Shown here: piece by piece, positions 36,618 through 50,400 of the stretch
How the letters are laid out: every line of letters starts with the position of its first letter
Position numbering within the stretch: the stretch's first letter is position 1
Assembly: GCA_038373865.1 (NCBI GenBank)
Contig: JAXGGA010002062.1
Coordinates: 62,001 to 126,000 of the forward strand
Length of the DNA: 64,000 bases
Direction: 5' to 3'
Source of the DNA: Uloborus plumipes
Taxonomy: Eukaryota > Arthropoda > Arachnida > Araneae > Uloboridae
The notes under the pieces: model-generated
The model's input: only the letters and a program-made list of their open reading frames with translations
What the model was told of the DNA's origin: nothing
Databases searched by the model: none
Program-made: the position numbers and the translations under genes

Positions 36618-39600
36618 GCAAAAGTAGGTGGTAAAAAAAAAATCATCTATCGCTAAATAAACATATGAGTTACAATAACTTTTCCTGTTTTGTTTATACC
36701 TTTTATTAGACTATTCTGAAACTACTCCCTGACTGTCTCAGGTTGTTGGCCTATGTAAGTATTGCAATAAAAAGAGGGAGTTAAAAAAAGCAATTGTGAA
36801 AAAATTGGAAACAGCTTACTTTTGCAGCTACAGGTTTCATATTTAAACTCATCCGCAAATTTGAATCTACATCTGTGTTGTTGTTAAAATTAGGGAACAA
36901 GATATTAATTTTCACATCTTAGAATCATAGTATAACTCTTTAAACATATCTTATGCTAACAATACAAAGGTCATGGGATTGATCCTCCCATGAGCCAGAA
37001 ATTAGAACTTTTATAATATTAAAAGAAAATTCTGATTCAAACTTCCATGAATATATCGTTTTTACTCATTGGGGGGTAGGATTCTTACACCAGTTGTGTT
37101 GTCGTATTGAAATGGGGGGGGGGGGGGAGGACTACTTTATCATTTCATCTTTCTCACTTAAATTATTTCATAAAGGTGTTTTTTGAGGGTGCGCCATTAA
37201 TTCCTTTATACTTCATCAAACTTCAAGGGCAAAACACATTTTAATGATTTTTTCACGGCTGTCACAACTTATATTTTTGCTGTCATTCAAAATACTACTA
37301 TAAAAAACATATTTTTGCATTCCTTCTGTCGAACACAAATGTTTCGCAAAGGTCATCTAGTAACTAGAACATTTCTGATCTGATTCACGAAATTTTCAAG
37401 CAGTTCCAAACTCTCAAAGATGGATTCAGGGGGTGGTCAAAGGGTCAGCTGACCCCCTTGTTATAAGTCGCACAACCATTATATCAATCTTGCTCTCATT
37501 GAAACAAAAATTTTATCCCTGCATTTTGTATGACAACTTTTAAATTTTAATTAAGAATTTTATTTGATAATTTTTTATTAATGAGAGTTTTATAATTCCA
37601 ATATTGATTTCAAATGGACAATTTTTCAATTGCAAATTTTTACTTTTCCTGGCGGTAAATTTTTATCAAAATAGATAAATGGTTAATTTAACAAATATAC
37701 TGTCTAAAATTTTTTCGTGCGACCTTCGAGACATCTGCCCACGTGCCAAGTCTCTTCGGACTTTCTCGAAATAGGGGGGGAAAGCAACAAGGAAGTAGTA
37801 AGCGAACAAAAGCTGAAGGCATCGGGTAGTGCGCATCCTAAACCTATCTCCCTCTTTTCAGATGGAAGCGTCCGTGGCTCCCAGGCGCACAATACGCAAA
37901 CAGACAGTAAACATATTACTTGCTGTGGGCTGTGCAATATTGTATGATATTTTAAAGAAGATTTAAATTTTACATGCCTTTGTTTTCCTTCCACTTAACG
38001 GATAAGGTATAACACTAGCACACTAAAACTTGATCCCCCTTGTAAAAATGTCTGTATCCCTCTGCAAACTGCTAAGAAGGCTGTGGGGAATTTTCATGAA
38101 GGTTTTATCCAGTACATTGAGACTTCAAGTTATCAATATCTGACTGTATTTTGAAGGCATCAAAGTCTAAATATGACTTAAAAATTAAGTGCATACAAGA
38201 ATTTTTATGCTATGCTAATCGCCATGTGATAGGGGGCAATATTTTCATACTTATTTTTTTATTAATTTTCTCACTAAAAGCTTTTTTTACCATTTAGAAT
38301 TTATGTGACTGTGATTATTCCTGTCTGTCAACGTTCACTATGGAATTGGCGAATGTCTAGTAAGATGAGTATCTGAATAAGGGCAGGGGGAAAATGCAGA
38401 AATGTGATGCACATATTTCATTTATTTTAATGGGATACTATTTAGAGCAATCCACATTTGCAAAAGATGACATATCTCATCTGTCAACTAATTGATGCAT
38501 CCATTGCCACTTGTAAGCTTTAGTCATTGGTTACTGAACACAAAACAAAGTTGAAAAATGTTAACAGAACTGTATGTACACTAGGAGGGAATATGATATA
38601 GTAATTAAAAAACAAGGGAAATTTAATGAATTTCTGGAAAATACACTGACTTTGCCAGTTGCTTTCATTTCTGGAAGGAAAAACTGACGCTCTCATTTTG
38701 GAAAACCGTTGATTTTCGGGGGAGAGCTTTGAAATGTCTGTTCGGATTTTTGACGCTTTTATTTTAGAAGCCCTACTGCAATAAACTGAGGTGCTTACAA
38801 GAGGGCGTTTGATACCATTTTGACGGAGAGGCACCTTCTATTACACATAAAATGTAACTTTGAATTAAAAATAGGAGCCTTTGAGCTTGGGCTCATAACT
38901 TAATCAGGGTTTGTTGGGGCATTAATCAGTTGAAATAATACACAGGAGGGGGAAGGAGTAATTTTGAAGGTGTTAACTCTCATTTTAAGGGAGGCACCAT
39001 CGTCCTTGAAGAGGATAATTACTTCTGGTATATTTCTGTAGCAGGTTTTTAGAACAAAATAATGTTTGGAAAGAAAAACGCAAGTCCATGCAAAGTTTTT
39101 GGAAGTTTTCATTTTTCTATGAACGTACAAGTTTGAAAAACACTGATAAATCATGGGGCAGAAGTTTCATTTCAAAAATACAATATAGATGGCAGCACTA
39201 TGGAAAGAGAATGATGTGATAGAAGACATTTAAAATCTTTTTCAATTAAAATTTTACAATGGATACAACTATTCTTTCGTCTTTTGTTAACCTGCATACA
39301 GTGCTTCCTTATACTTTTCGAAAAATATTAACTTGTTTTAAATTAAATCCATCTCTAAGAATTTTGTATGAAATATTTGGCAACACTACAACAATCGACC
39401 TTTACCAACGCCTCCTAAATACTAATGCGTTGCCTTTACCTTTGCTGGGAAGGAAAAAACGTGTCTTGTTTGTAGATAATTAAGTATGACAATTTGTTAG
39501 TTTTTTTGAAATTATGATTGAATTTATCTTTATATATTTTTTGAATCTTGAGTGTTTTGAACACATTGAGTGGGTTACAATGAAGAATTTCTTTCTTCCA

Positions 39601-40674
39601 AGCCTTTTAAGTTTGATTTTTAAGATGTAAACATTTCTTACTTAACTCGCCGATTTGTTGGTATGGCTGAATAACAATTACATTTTTACTGTTCGAGAAT
39701 TTTTTTTCCCGAAAATTCATCAAATAAACTTTTTTTTTTTAAATTCACAAATCCAATTTTGTTTTATTGAATTAAAACTTTAATTAAATTTCAAAGATAT
39801 TGAGATGATATTCTGGTTAATGGCTATCCATATCTGATGCTAAATTTTTTCACTAAATTTGATCCCCCCTCCCCGTTTGTCACAAAGTACAACACTTCAT
39901 CTTTCGCCTCCCCCTCGCCTTGTCACCTGTCATGCTGTTTTGCTGAAGCATATTGTTATACAAGAGGTTGACGTCACAGTTGTTACACTCTCACTCCCTC
40001 TTGTCACCAACTGAAAGTCACAAATGCCCAGATGGGTGAAATGATGTGTATTTTTTAATGCTTGTAACTTAGATACAAGACGTGAGATAATATTTTGACT
40101 TTATTGACAAAAATAGTACATTTGTATTAAAGGAGTGCATTCGGTATTTATTCTGTTTATTATATATTTTTTTAGGGGGAATACATTTTAAAAGTATTAT
40201 TTGATTGCTGCTTCTAAATGAAGGAAAGTTTAAAACCGTACTAAACATAAAGTTTTGTGGATTGTTTTGTCCAGTTTACTGTGGCATAAAATAAAGGGTT
40301 TTACAACTAAGCTCATGCTGTTGTATAATTTCTGCATGTAAGTTAACGATTCAAGCAAAATCCAGTTTTACTAGTGATCAGGAAAACTTCAAGTAAGTTT
40401 TTGCCTTAGATTAGAATTAACCGCTTTTTTGATGCAAAATTTAGAGTAGAAGAAGACACCTGTGTGATCTATTCAATTCTTTTTGTTTGGCTGATAACAA
40501 TTATAGCAAGTGACTGACAATTATATGAACTGTTCAGGTTGTTTGAGGATGCGCGATTTGTTCAAAAAATGAAAAAATGTAATCATTTATTTGACACTTA
40601 TGATGATTTCATATTTATTACAAATGTTTTTATGTTTCATAATAGTACAAGATCTGTTCTAAGCATTCACAACC
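36618..40674. other. Long intergenic stretch between PUM3 and AK2
   Basis: AT-rich overall. A GC-richer island at 37700-37900 with CACGTG at 37740-37745 could be regulatory, and TGACGTCA is at 39969-39976. An open frame at 39259-39483 (MDTTILSSFVNL...) has no family I recognise and is probably chance. No paired transposon ends were established. Confidence 0.45.
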
Positions 40675-40873
40675 ACACCAAATACGATTCAATCGAAAAT
40701 TCAGAGAAAAAAATACTGATTTGGCTAAAGTATTGCCGAACGGAAAATTCTATATGGGAGGAGGGAAACGAGTGAATGTTTTGTATTTAGAAAAATAAAT
40801 AATTAATACCTTTGACTAAGAATTTTAAAATTTGGCTAATTTACAGACTAACAACTTAAAATCTTGAGCGGGG
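40675..40873 (+). repeat. Partial copy of the 44539-type element
   Basis: It shares GAAAATTC, CTGATTTGGCTAAA, GGAAAATT, TTTGGCTAATTTAC and CTAACAACTTAAAATC, in the same order, with the element at 44539-44793. The right end is lost at the TA where the MITE at 40876 inserted, and the left end is not recognisable. Confidence 0.6.
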
Positions 40874-40875
40874 TA

Positions 40876-41022
40876 CTGTCAACTCTGCTTAATCAAGTAA
40901 TTAAACGAATATCCCGCTGGAACCGAATATTTCCTATTTCGTAGACAAAATGTAAAATTCCCGCTTAATCAAATAATATATCTTGGGAACCGATATAGTA
41001 TTCCTTTAAGCAAGGCCAACAG
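40876..41022. mobile_element. pogo/Tigger-like MITE, 147 bp
   Basis: Starts CTGTCAACTCTGCTTAATCA and ends in the complement of CTGTTGGCCTTGCTTAAAGG, with TA on both sides (40874-40875 and 41023-41024). It is related throughout to the better preserved copy at 51381-51565 (GGAACCGAATATTTCC, CGCTTAATCAAATAAT). Confidence 0.78.
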
Positions 41023-41346
41023 TATTAACAAATGCTTTAAAATATTGTGTAGTAAGGTTTTGGAAAAGTATTTATAGAATTTAATTGTAGAGTTGAAATG
41101 TTTTTTTGCCTTGCTTTAGTTTTTATGAGTTAAAGAGAAGTCTTAAAAGCAGGATGGGCTTCACATAGCAGATCTGTTTTTAGTTCCAAGCATTCTTACT
41201 TTTTAGTAATTGTCTTTATGAATGACATATTTAATTCATTTAAGAAAAAAGGTCCTGTGAGTTGAAAATTTTATTTTGATTTTTTTTTTTCCACTAGTTG
41301 GGAAAACTGAAGTTGTATTTTCATCCCCCAATTTCTTTTATTTTAG

Positions 41347-41470
41347 CTAAAAAATGGCGCCTGTAGCAGCTCCATTAATAGATGTTAAGGAAGATTTGGA
41401 TAAAAAACCTGGAAAAATCGGAATAAATGCTGTTTTGTTAGGTCCACCTGGTGCTGGGAAAGGTACACAA
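41347..41470 (+). CDS. AK2: AK2 exon with start codon (residues 1-39)
   Basis: Seven untranslated bases follow the TTTTAG acceptor, then ATG at 41354. The residues [20 protein letters not shown] precede [19 protein letters not shown], so the nucleotide-binding P-loop ends precisely at the exon border. No classical mitochondrial presequence is seen, normal for AK2. Confidence 0.94.
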
Positions 41471-44400
41471 GTAAGTATTAAATCAAATATAAAAGTTATA
41501 TGTAACAAAGCTATACTGAGCAGAAGGTTTTCAGTTGTAAGTAAAGCCATTTTCTGTTGATTTTTTAATCCTGGCAGTAGTAGGATAAATATGTTTGAAG
41601 AATAATCAAAAATGTTCTTTTCTCTTAAAGGTTAAATTTAAAAATATTACAAACATCATTAGTATTATAAAATGATTTTCAGTTATCAGTGTTAAAGAAT
41701 AAAATTTAGGTTTTGAGTTAAATGATAACTTCATTTAGAATTTTCTCTTAACTATCAATGATTTTTAGTTACTGTATCCATACTCAAATATGTTTGGGCG
41801 TCCCATAAAGATCGAACCCTCTGTGCTTACGGGGAAATTAGAATAAATCAAGTGTCCCTCTAAGCACGATTTTACCTCCATTTTTGAAAGTAAATATTTT
41901 AAAAAGAATGAAAATGAAGTGTAATGAATATGCTTACAATCAAAAGCCTATGATTTTTATACTTTTGTGCAAAAAGTTTTATGCCGGGATTGCAATTCTG
42001 GATTTCTGGGATTGCAATTCTTGTAAAAGATTCATTTTCGTCTATAAAACTTTGTGTTGTAGCCATATTACATTCTGTTTTTTAAGGAGCATTTATTTCT
42101 GTTTGATCATCTATCAGTAAAATTCGTTAATCCAGCCGTTCTGCCTTTTATCGATTATTCTTTCTTACTGTAATAAAGTATTTATTTCACATTTGGACTA
42201 AAAGATTATGTCAGAAAATAGTTATTTCTTTAGCATTTGTAAGGGTTAGACAAAAATTGGGAAAATGTTCACCTTTTTGGTTTTTTTAAATAAAATAATA
42301 GTGGTTCAAGAAAATTTTTTGGAAATTTGGTCCCACATATAAGTTGGCACCTCTACTTTTAACCTTATTTTTGCACTCATTGTGACTTTTTCATGAGTCT
42401 GTGGTAGCTAAGTAACTGTTTTGTAATAAAAATATTGCAGAAAAAGAGGCGGGAGGTATGACACGCTGAATCTGCACTTTATTTAAGATAGTGCAATAGT
42501 CCAGTTATATCAAGAAATCTTTGAAATAATTTCTTTATATTTATGCTATATATCTGAGTTAGATGATTATTTTCCTTTGTATGTTGATGATTTATTTATT
42601 AATTTGTTCTTTAATAGGCTCCTCTATTAAAGAAAGAATTTTGTGTTTGCCATCTTGCTACTGGTAAGTGTTACACTGTCAAAAGAAATTACTTGTTATC
42701 TTCTTCGCAAATCTAAAGGTAATAGTTTGGTTACATATATACATTATGGGTATATAAAAATATTTAAAAAAAATAAGTACTTAGTTCTTATTTTTTTCTT
42801 TTCAAATTGAAAAAATGTTTAATTAATTAAATTATTACAATACCAATTCTAAAGTTTACGCACTAAAATTTTAATTTGCCTGCAGTGTATTGGTTGGTAT
42901 ATATTGTACACATCCAAACACACTTTAAGTTTACTAAATTAAGTATATTAGTACCCGTGTGTGTTTTCATTCAGGAAGCTCTTGTCTTGAACCAATAAGT
43001 CTTTTGTTATTGCTTCTCAGAAGAATAAAGATTACTTTTCATTCTTGGCAGCACAGGTTTTTCCATTTGAAATCAACATTTTTTCATTCAAGTAATGGTT
43101 ATTTCAAGGCATCACAAGTTAATTTTATTAAGCCCGTGAGCATGCATGGGGATCATTACTAGAGGTGCGACTTCAATGACAAAACATCAATTTTAAACAT
43201 TAAAACATTGATGGTAGTGTTACAGCGACCGAAAAACATCTATGTTTTAAAATATTAATATTTCAAAACATCGATCTTTAAAGCAAAATTTGCAAGGTAT
43301 TTTAAACCTTTAACTGTCATGCCTGAGATAGTCTCGGGCACAGCTGGTTTTCGAAAATGTCACTCCCAAGTATTACTCGGGGTATTTTTTTTTTGTTGAG
43401 TGCATCGTATTGTTATACTGGAATATATATCGGGAGACGTTTATTTCAGCTTCATCTCTTTGTCAAACCCGACTGTTTCTCGGGTTTGTGCTTGGAAAAG
43501 TGTTAAAAATCAAAATAACTTGACAGTTAAAGAGTTAATGTACAGTAACCCCTCGTTTCATCGTGTATCATTATATCATTCAACGGGACACAACGTGTTT
43601 TTCTTTTGTCTCCTGATAAAACATGGACTGTAAGACATCAATGATAATTATGGAAACATTTTTCCAGTGAGACAGATACTGCAACTATTGATTAATGATG
43701 CAAGTTTTTATCTCATATTTTTATGATTTTTTTGCTGAAATATAAAACATCGACATAAAAATAAAAAAAAGAAAATCTGCAATGTTTAAAAAAGCATCGA
43801 TAAGAATCACTTTTTCCAATGATATTAATACTGCAACTACTGATTACTGATGTAAAGATGTAAATTTGTCAACAAGGATAATTAGTGCATATTTTCCGAA
43901 ATTTATTTGTTGAAATATGGAACATCGACATCGAAAAAAATATCGATGTTTCTGTAACATCGACATGACATTGATGTCGCATAACCCCATCCTCTTAATT
44001 CAACAAACATAGCCTAAAGCTGCATTCTGGGGACTCTTCTGCTTACCAATTTAATATCCAAAGTAATCTTGGCAGTTAATTTCAGTTAAGGACTTAAAAT
44101 TTCTTATGCGAGTGCTCACAAATTAGCCTTAAACATACATTTTAAAAACAACTTTTTTTTTGAGTTATGAAACATGTGCAAATCAATTATTTGTTTTGAA
44201 ATCCACCGCAGTAAAATTCACTTAGTATTATCAGGTGGAACTTAGCTAAATGGCGCTTACCACTCTATCATGATCAGATTTTTGCAAAAACAAAGTACTT
44301 TAAAAGCAAAAAAATAGCTTTATTGATATGTTTCGGCTAGAATATCCCTGAAATGAGAATCAACTTCACTTTTTACGTTCATTTACAAAGTATAGGAGAT

Positions 44401-47400
44401 ATTGTAATAAGAAAAAAATTTCTCTTAAGTTTTGACCTAAATTTCCATTTTGCTCTCTCCCAAATAGAACATCAGAAAGATTCACAAGTTAAATATCACA
44501 AGTGTCTTGTGACGTCTGTATGTGTGCAAAGTATAGGCAGGGACCGCGCGAAGCGTTCGCCACCTCGCCAAATGCGATAAAATAGAAAATTCGGCGAAAA
44601 AAAAATCTGATTTGGCTAAACTAGTGGCGAATGGAAAATTGTCAGAAATTTTCACTTGGGGGAAAAATACACTTATTACATGAAAAAAACAAACAATTAA
44701 AATTCTTTGACTAAAACTCTCGAAGTTTGGCTAAGACTTTTGAAATTTGGCTAATTTACTGGCTAACAACTTAAAATCCTTAGCACGGTCCCTGTATAGG
44801 CCCCTCATTTCAAGTTTTTCCAGGGGGGAGGAAGGGTACACAATACAATTTCACCAGAAAACAACAAAAACCACACCCACTTATATGTAAATACATTGAT
44901 TTCTTAAAGTCGGGGGGGGGGGCAGTTGACTCCCTCTGTCCCCTCTAAATGGCGGACCTGACATAGTATGTATCTCCAGTAACTCAAAAATGGTGAAATG
45001 TAATAGGTCAAAATTTTACATGTAGACTCTTAGTGGAGTCTGGTTGTACACCTCCTCTTTTGGTTGTACAGTACAGAACCTTTTATCCGGGAACTAAAAT
45101 ACCGGAAAACCAGAAAAGCGGCAAAATTTTGTTGATTTTTCCGCCACTTTTTAAAATACGCATTTTCGGCAATTTCTAAAAAATTAATAGCTTTTTTTTT
45201 TCTTTTGAAATACCTAAATGAATATGAATAGTTTCTTCATAAATACCATACAAGTGGCATATAGCTTAGAAATTTTTAATATTGTAATATCTATGAGCAC
45301 TTCTGGATCATTTTCTCTTCAGATATTGAGATACATTACTATTTGTTACAGTAACTTGGGTTTTATAAGCAATTGGCAAATATCGCTTCGTAGCGATCCA
45401 GAAAACCGGGAAATTCAGTTATCCGGGATAGCTGTGGTCCCAAACATCCCGGATAATTGGTTCTCTACTGTATTCGAATGTTCCAAAAAGGATCTTTTGC
45501 ATGTTTTCGGGAGTAAATTGGTGTTAATTTCAGTGCTGGTTTTAATTGTTGTTGTAATTTTGCAACATATTTGTAGGTGTAAGCTATGTTTGTATGTATG
45601 TTATTATATTACCGTAAAATCCCAAAAGTAACCCCCTGTCGATTATAACCCCCCCTCCCCTTTTTTTTTCCAGAAGTGAAATTACTCTTTTACCCTGAAT
45701 ATACTGTATAAAAATCTCGATTATACCCCCCCCCCCCACTCGCCCATCTGAAATTTGACAGTTTAGTTTTGAAAATAGGTGGTGGGGGGGGGGGGTATTT
45801 TCAGGATTTTACAGTAGTTAATTTTCATTTGTCACTCCAGGGTCCTCCGTACTTACCACAACACATGGTTTTAACCAGTTGGATGGAGCACTCTGCTCTT
45901 TTGATCTATACCATGAGCCGAGTAAACCCCTTGTCCACTACACCCAGAGGTATCGATTTCCTTGGAGGACTTAGTAAAAGGGTTGGCCTTTTTCCCGTTC
46001 AAAAGTTGTTTTTCCCATCCCACCTGGAAAAAATGGTAAATACGGGGAAAAACTTCCAAATTACAATATGTAAGCGATATTCTGGGTTTCTGAATCTGAC
46101 GTGTAAAATTAAAGCTTTAAGTACATAGTTATTACAAGTTTCTGTTAGGTTTAAAATTTTCTACAGAAAAAAAAAATGCTAAATAAGAATTATTACAAAA
46201 AACATAAAATTTGCTCATAAATTTTTTTATAATAATAAATTTTGTGAATAAATATTTTAGAACACAACAATATAAAATTATAAAACTTAAAAATATCAGT
46301 CATCAAGAGAAGCAATAAATAATTTGTTAAAATTAAAAAAAAAAAAATTACTTTTTAAGTAGACCTATTAAACACAAAAAATTTTTACAATTTAACACAA
46401 ATTCGATTGCGATTGGTAAATATTTGGGAATCTGTGTGGTATGTAAATATTTAAATAAATTTACTCATGTACAATTTTGTAGACCTTCCTTTTAAGAAAA
46501 AAAATCTTCTAAGCTTTTTACCTTGAACTCAATTTTGACATTATTAAAGGTGATTTTAAATTTGTTTTTAATAATCAGTTTTTCCCATGTGGGAAAATCC
46601 ATGATATTTACTGGGGGTAAGAAAAATCTTGCCAACCCTGCTTTGTAACCACGACCCTTACTGAGGTCGCCCAGCCGCCATTAGTGAAGAGGGATCTTTG
46701 ATCGGCTAGGATCAAGCCTGGAACCCACTTGTTAAGAGTCCGACACCTTGCCGATCGGGCCACCATGGTCTTTTTTTTTTTAATTATTGGCAGGAATTGC
46801 ACCCCCCCCCCCACCATGAAAATGTCCCTCTGCATCATTGATTGTTTCATATTTTTAAAAGAATACAATCGTTTATGTGATGCATTGTTTAATTTTCATT
46901 TAGGTGATATGTTGCGAGCTGAAGTTGCATCTGGTTCAGAGTTTGGAAAAAGTATTAAAAAAATTATGGATGAAGGCAAATTAGTGAGCGATTCCATTGT
47001 TGTAGATCTTATTGACCGTAACTTGGATAAAGATGAATGTCGAAATGGTTTCTTACTTGACGGCTTTCCTAGAACTGTTGCTCAAGCTGAGAAGGTACTT
47101 ATAGTTGTTCTCTAGCTCGTTAAATCTTTGATTTTTGAAAGCCTAATAATCAACATTACGAAAAGTTCTCTTTTATTACTACTAACTAATCCATTTAGGT
47201 CCTCTTTAGTGTTAGAAGAAGAATTCTAATTTATGGGTATCATGATGACGCTAGTATTAATTTATAGGCATCAAAATGAAGATTAGATGTCATTTTTAAT
47301 GAACAAATGCACATGTATCCCAATATTAAAAAATATTTATTAATTATGAATCAGGGGTGATTGTGTTCCGGTATTTTACCGGATTTCCGGTATTTTCATG

Positions 47401-50400
47401 ATTGATTCTGGTATTTTCATGATCGAAAATACCAGAAATAAAATATTTTTAAATATGCTTTTATCTTTCCACCTCCGGTATTTATTTTTTTGCTTTTTCG
47501 AATTTTCGGTGATTATACCAATAATTATTAACTATTTTTAATAACTTTATCATATTAAGTTATTAATAACTTAATATTATTTACTTTTATAAATTATTTT
47601 ATTTGCATCTTTTTCGATTTTGGTGCCTTCATTTTAAACAATGCAGTCGATTTGCATCCGGTATAAGAAACGAATTTCTCTCATTTTTGATGCTTATTAC
47701 AAATAGTTAGGAGACAAATAAATGAAATATCTTTTTATTTATATATTTTTGGAGATAATTTGTAAAACACCAGTTCAAAAGTAACTTTATTTTACTCATT
47801 TACAATTTAATTAAATGCATGCATAATATTTTGACCAAAAACTATGTGAAACTAATCTAATATATGAAATGTGTCTTGTTTGCTTATATGAAAGCAATTA
47901 GTTAATATGAATGTCTAACTATAAAATTAAGTGTGCTTAAGTAATAGGGGCCTTGGTTTTAAAAAAACGCCCCCCCCCCCCCACACACACATTGTCTCGT
48001 TAATACTTTCAGGTATTTTTTCATGAACTCACAATCACCCCTGATGAATGCTATACATTATATGTTGTATATTTGAAAAGATCTGTGGGATATATACAGA
48101 AGTAAATGGTTCATTAGCACTAGAAAAACTGAAATTTGCTGATACTGAGAAAGACTAAATAGGCACAGTGTGGTTGCGGTTACTGTCTGACGTCTGAATG
48201 AATTCTTAGTAAAACAGGAAAGATAGGAAAGAAAAGCTTCAGTGTGACTAATCGTCTGGCGTCTTAGAGTTGGCACTTAGGGTTGGAATATAAAATTAGG
48301 GTTTTAAGTCAAAACCCCTTTAGATCCATAGTTCCGCCTTCAAAACTATGAATTTTGAGAAATGGACTTAAATTTTGTTATCTATTAGTTTTGTGTATAT
48401 TAGTTATTTTTTTATATCATTGCCTATCAGTGTTTCCCATCGATGTTATAAAAATTAACTTCAGTAAATAATTTTCCTTCATTTTTTTTTTGAAGGAAAC
48501 ATAAAAAAACTCTTGAATACCTTATAATTTTTGAAAAGAGGAAATTATGAAATAAATTCATAATTTTTTAAAAGAGATAAGAGTTTCTTGTCAAAGAGAA
48601 AAATCATGCTCATATGTTTTCAAAACGTGTCGTGTTGGTGCTACTTTGTTGCTTTTCTGGACTGCCCTGGGTACATTTCTCCAACTTCCAACCTCTTCCT
48701 GGACTTGGGACTGCACCAACAGCACCAAGTGTGGTGGCTGTCTCCTCTGGGTACTAGTGGGAATATTTTCAAAAAGAGTTCTTTCCAGAAAACAATGAAC
48801 TGCCTGACCCAGAAACAACAAAATTCTCTAAAACGGTCAATGTGTAAGAATATTTGTTGCAAAACTGGACTAAAATATCAAGTGGATGTTGACTTATAGA
48901 GGTTCCTGTAAATATGTGTCAAGTTAGAGAGGTTTGCTTTGCACCCTTTGAAATTAACATTAAACCAACCATTGAAAAAAATAAATATTGATTTACTAAG
49001 GTTGTCGAGTTATCTGCGTGTCGAGCTACTGAAGTTCCACTATACTTTTACAAGAAAATGTGCATATAAACAGATAGTTTTCAAATTTAATACCATTTCT
49101 ATAAATAAAGAGTTATTTTGCTTATTTTAAAAATTTGATACACAAGGTTCTAAAAAAAAATGTTACTGAAAAAAAAAGTTAAACTTTGTATATTTCCTCT
49201 ATTTAACTCATTTGATTTTTATCGTTTCTAGCTGTGCCTAATCTACTTTTCCCTAATTTTTTCCGTATTTATAATGAACTACTTTGGGATGTATATTAAG
49301 TTTGATTTGAACTATACGCATATATTGTACTAAAGTGTTTTTACATCGCATTATGAAATTTTTTTGATGAAGTAGTATTTAAAATGTAATAATTTTGTAA
49401 CTTTTAAAAATATCAATTTCAAGTTTCATTATGTCTAAATTATTTATAATATAGGAAATTAATTAATAAATGAAGTTTCTAAGGACTTAAGATTTAAATT
49501 AAAAAAATCCTTTAAAAAATCACCTTTTATTTTACATGCTGTTTAGTAGTATAGAAGTTAAGAAACAATGATGTATGTATTCCATTTTGACTTATAAAAT
49601 TGTTTGTTAATAATTGCAAAATATGCTCATTACTTTTTAAAAAGTAATTGAAAGTTTTTAATTTTAAACAGGAGTATTATTTTTTATATATTTTTTTTAT
49701 TTATTCTTTCTATCAAACATGTAAAGAGATCTTTTCTTAGTTTGGTTTTTACTGTCCATATATTTTTATGTTTTCTAAATATGAAAAGAGGAACAGAGTT
49801 TTTTTTGAGCAAAACTCGAAGCTAATTTAAACATTTAATAGTTGGATGGATTGCTTGAAAAAAGAAGAACTCAGCTTGATTCAGTCATTGAATTTGGAAT
49901 TGAAGATTCATTGCTAGTGCGTAGGATCACAGGCAGATTATTTCATCCGTCAAGTGGTCGATCTTATCATGAAGAATTTCATCCACCAAAAATTTCCATG
50001 ACTGATGATGTGAGTATGCTACTTTTTTCTTGTTCTTTGTGTGGCGTTGATTATTAATATTATGGGAGAGAGAGGCACTTGTAGACAACTCAATTTTCCT
50101 AAACTTAAAGAAAGATAAAAATAGTTTAATAGCAGCACCATGATAGACTTCCCTAGAAAATTTGAAGTTACTAGCCGTAGAATTTTCTGAGTTTGTCAAT
50201 CAGGCAATTTTGTAACTTAGAAGCAATTTCTGCTGGATTTATTTATAAGCTAATGATTATACCTTTACGTAACATTATGCAAATTAATTATATGAAAGTA
50301 AATAACTTGTTTATTGAATATAGTAATTTGTTAATCAAATTTGTCAAAAAAAAATTCTGCTAGACTAGATTTAACAAAATCATAAACATGATCTAGCTAA

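Noticed and set aside
37704..37994. A coding exon or AK2 promoter in the GC-richer island
   Set aside because: Frames overlap on both strands without family similarity, and a CACGTG alone is too little evidence for a promoter.
45769..46128. 119-codon open frame as a gene
   Set aside because: It crosses the boundaries of a mariner-type MITE, the SINE and a hAT element, so it is a chance frame.
46690..46765. A tRNA gene on the minus strand
   Set aside because: A- and B-box-like blocks are present but the cloverleaf stems do not pair well and the sequence continues as a longer repeat body, so a SINE head fits better.
48588..48899. A small gene in AK2 intron 3
   Set aside because: Open frames exist on both strands over the same GC-richer segment, none with a recognisable family or splice sites; more likely an old repeat.
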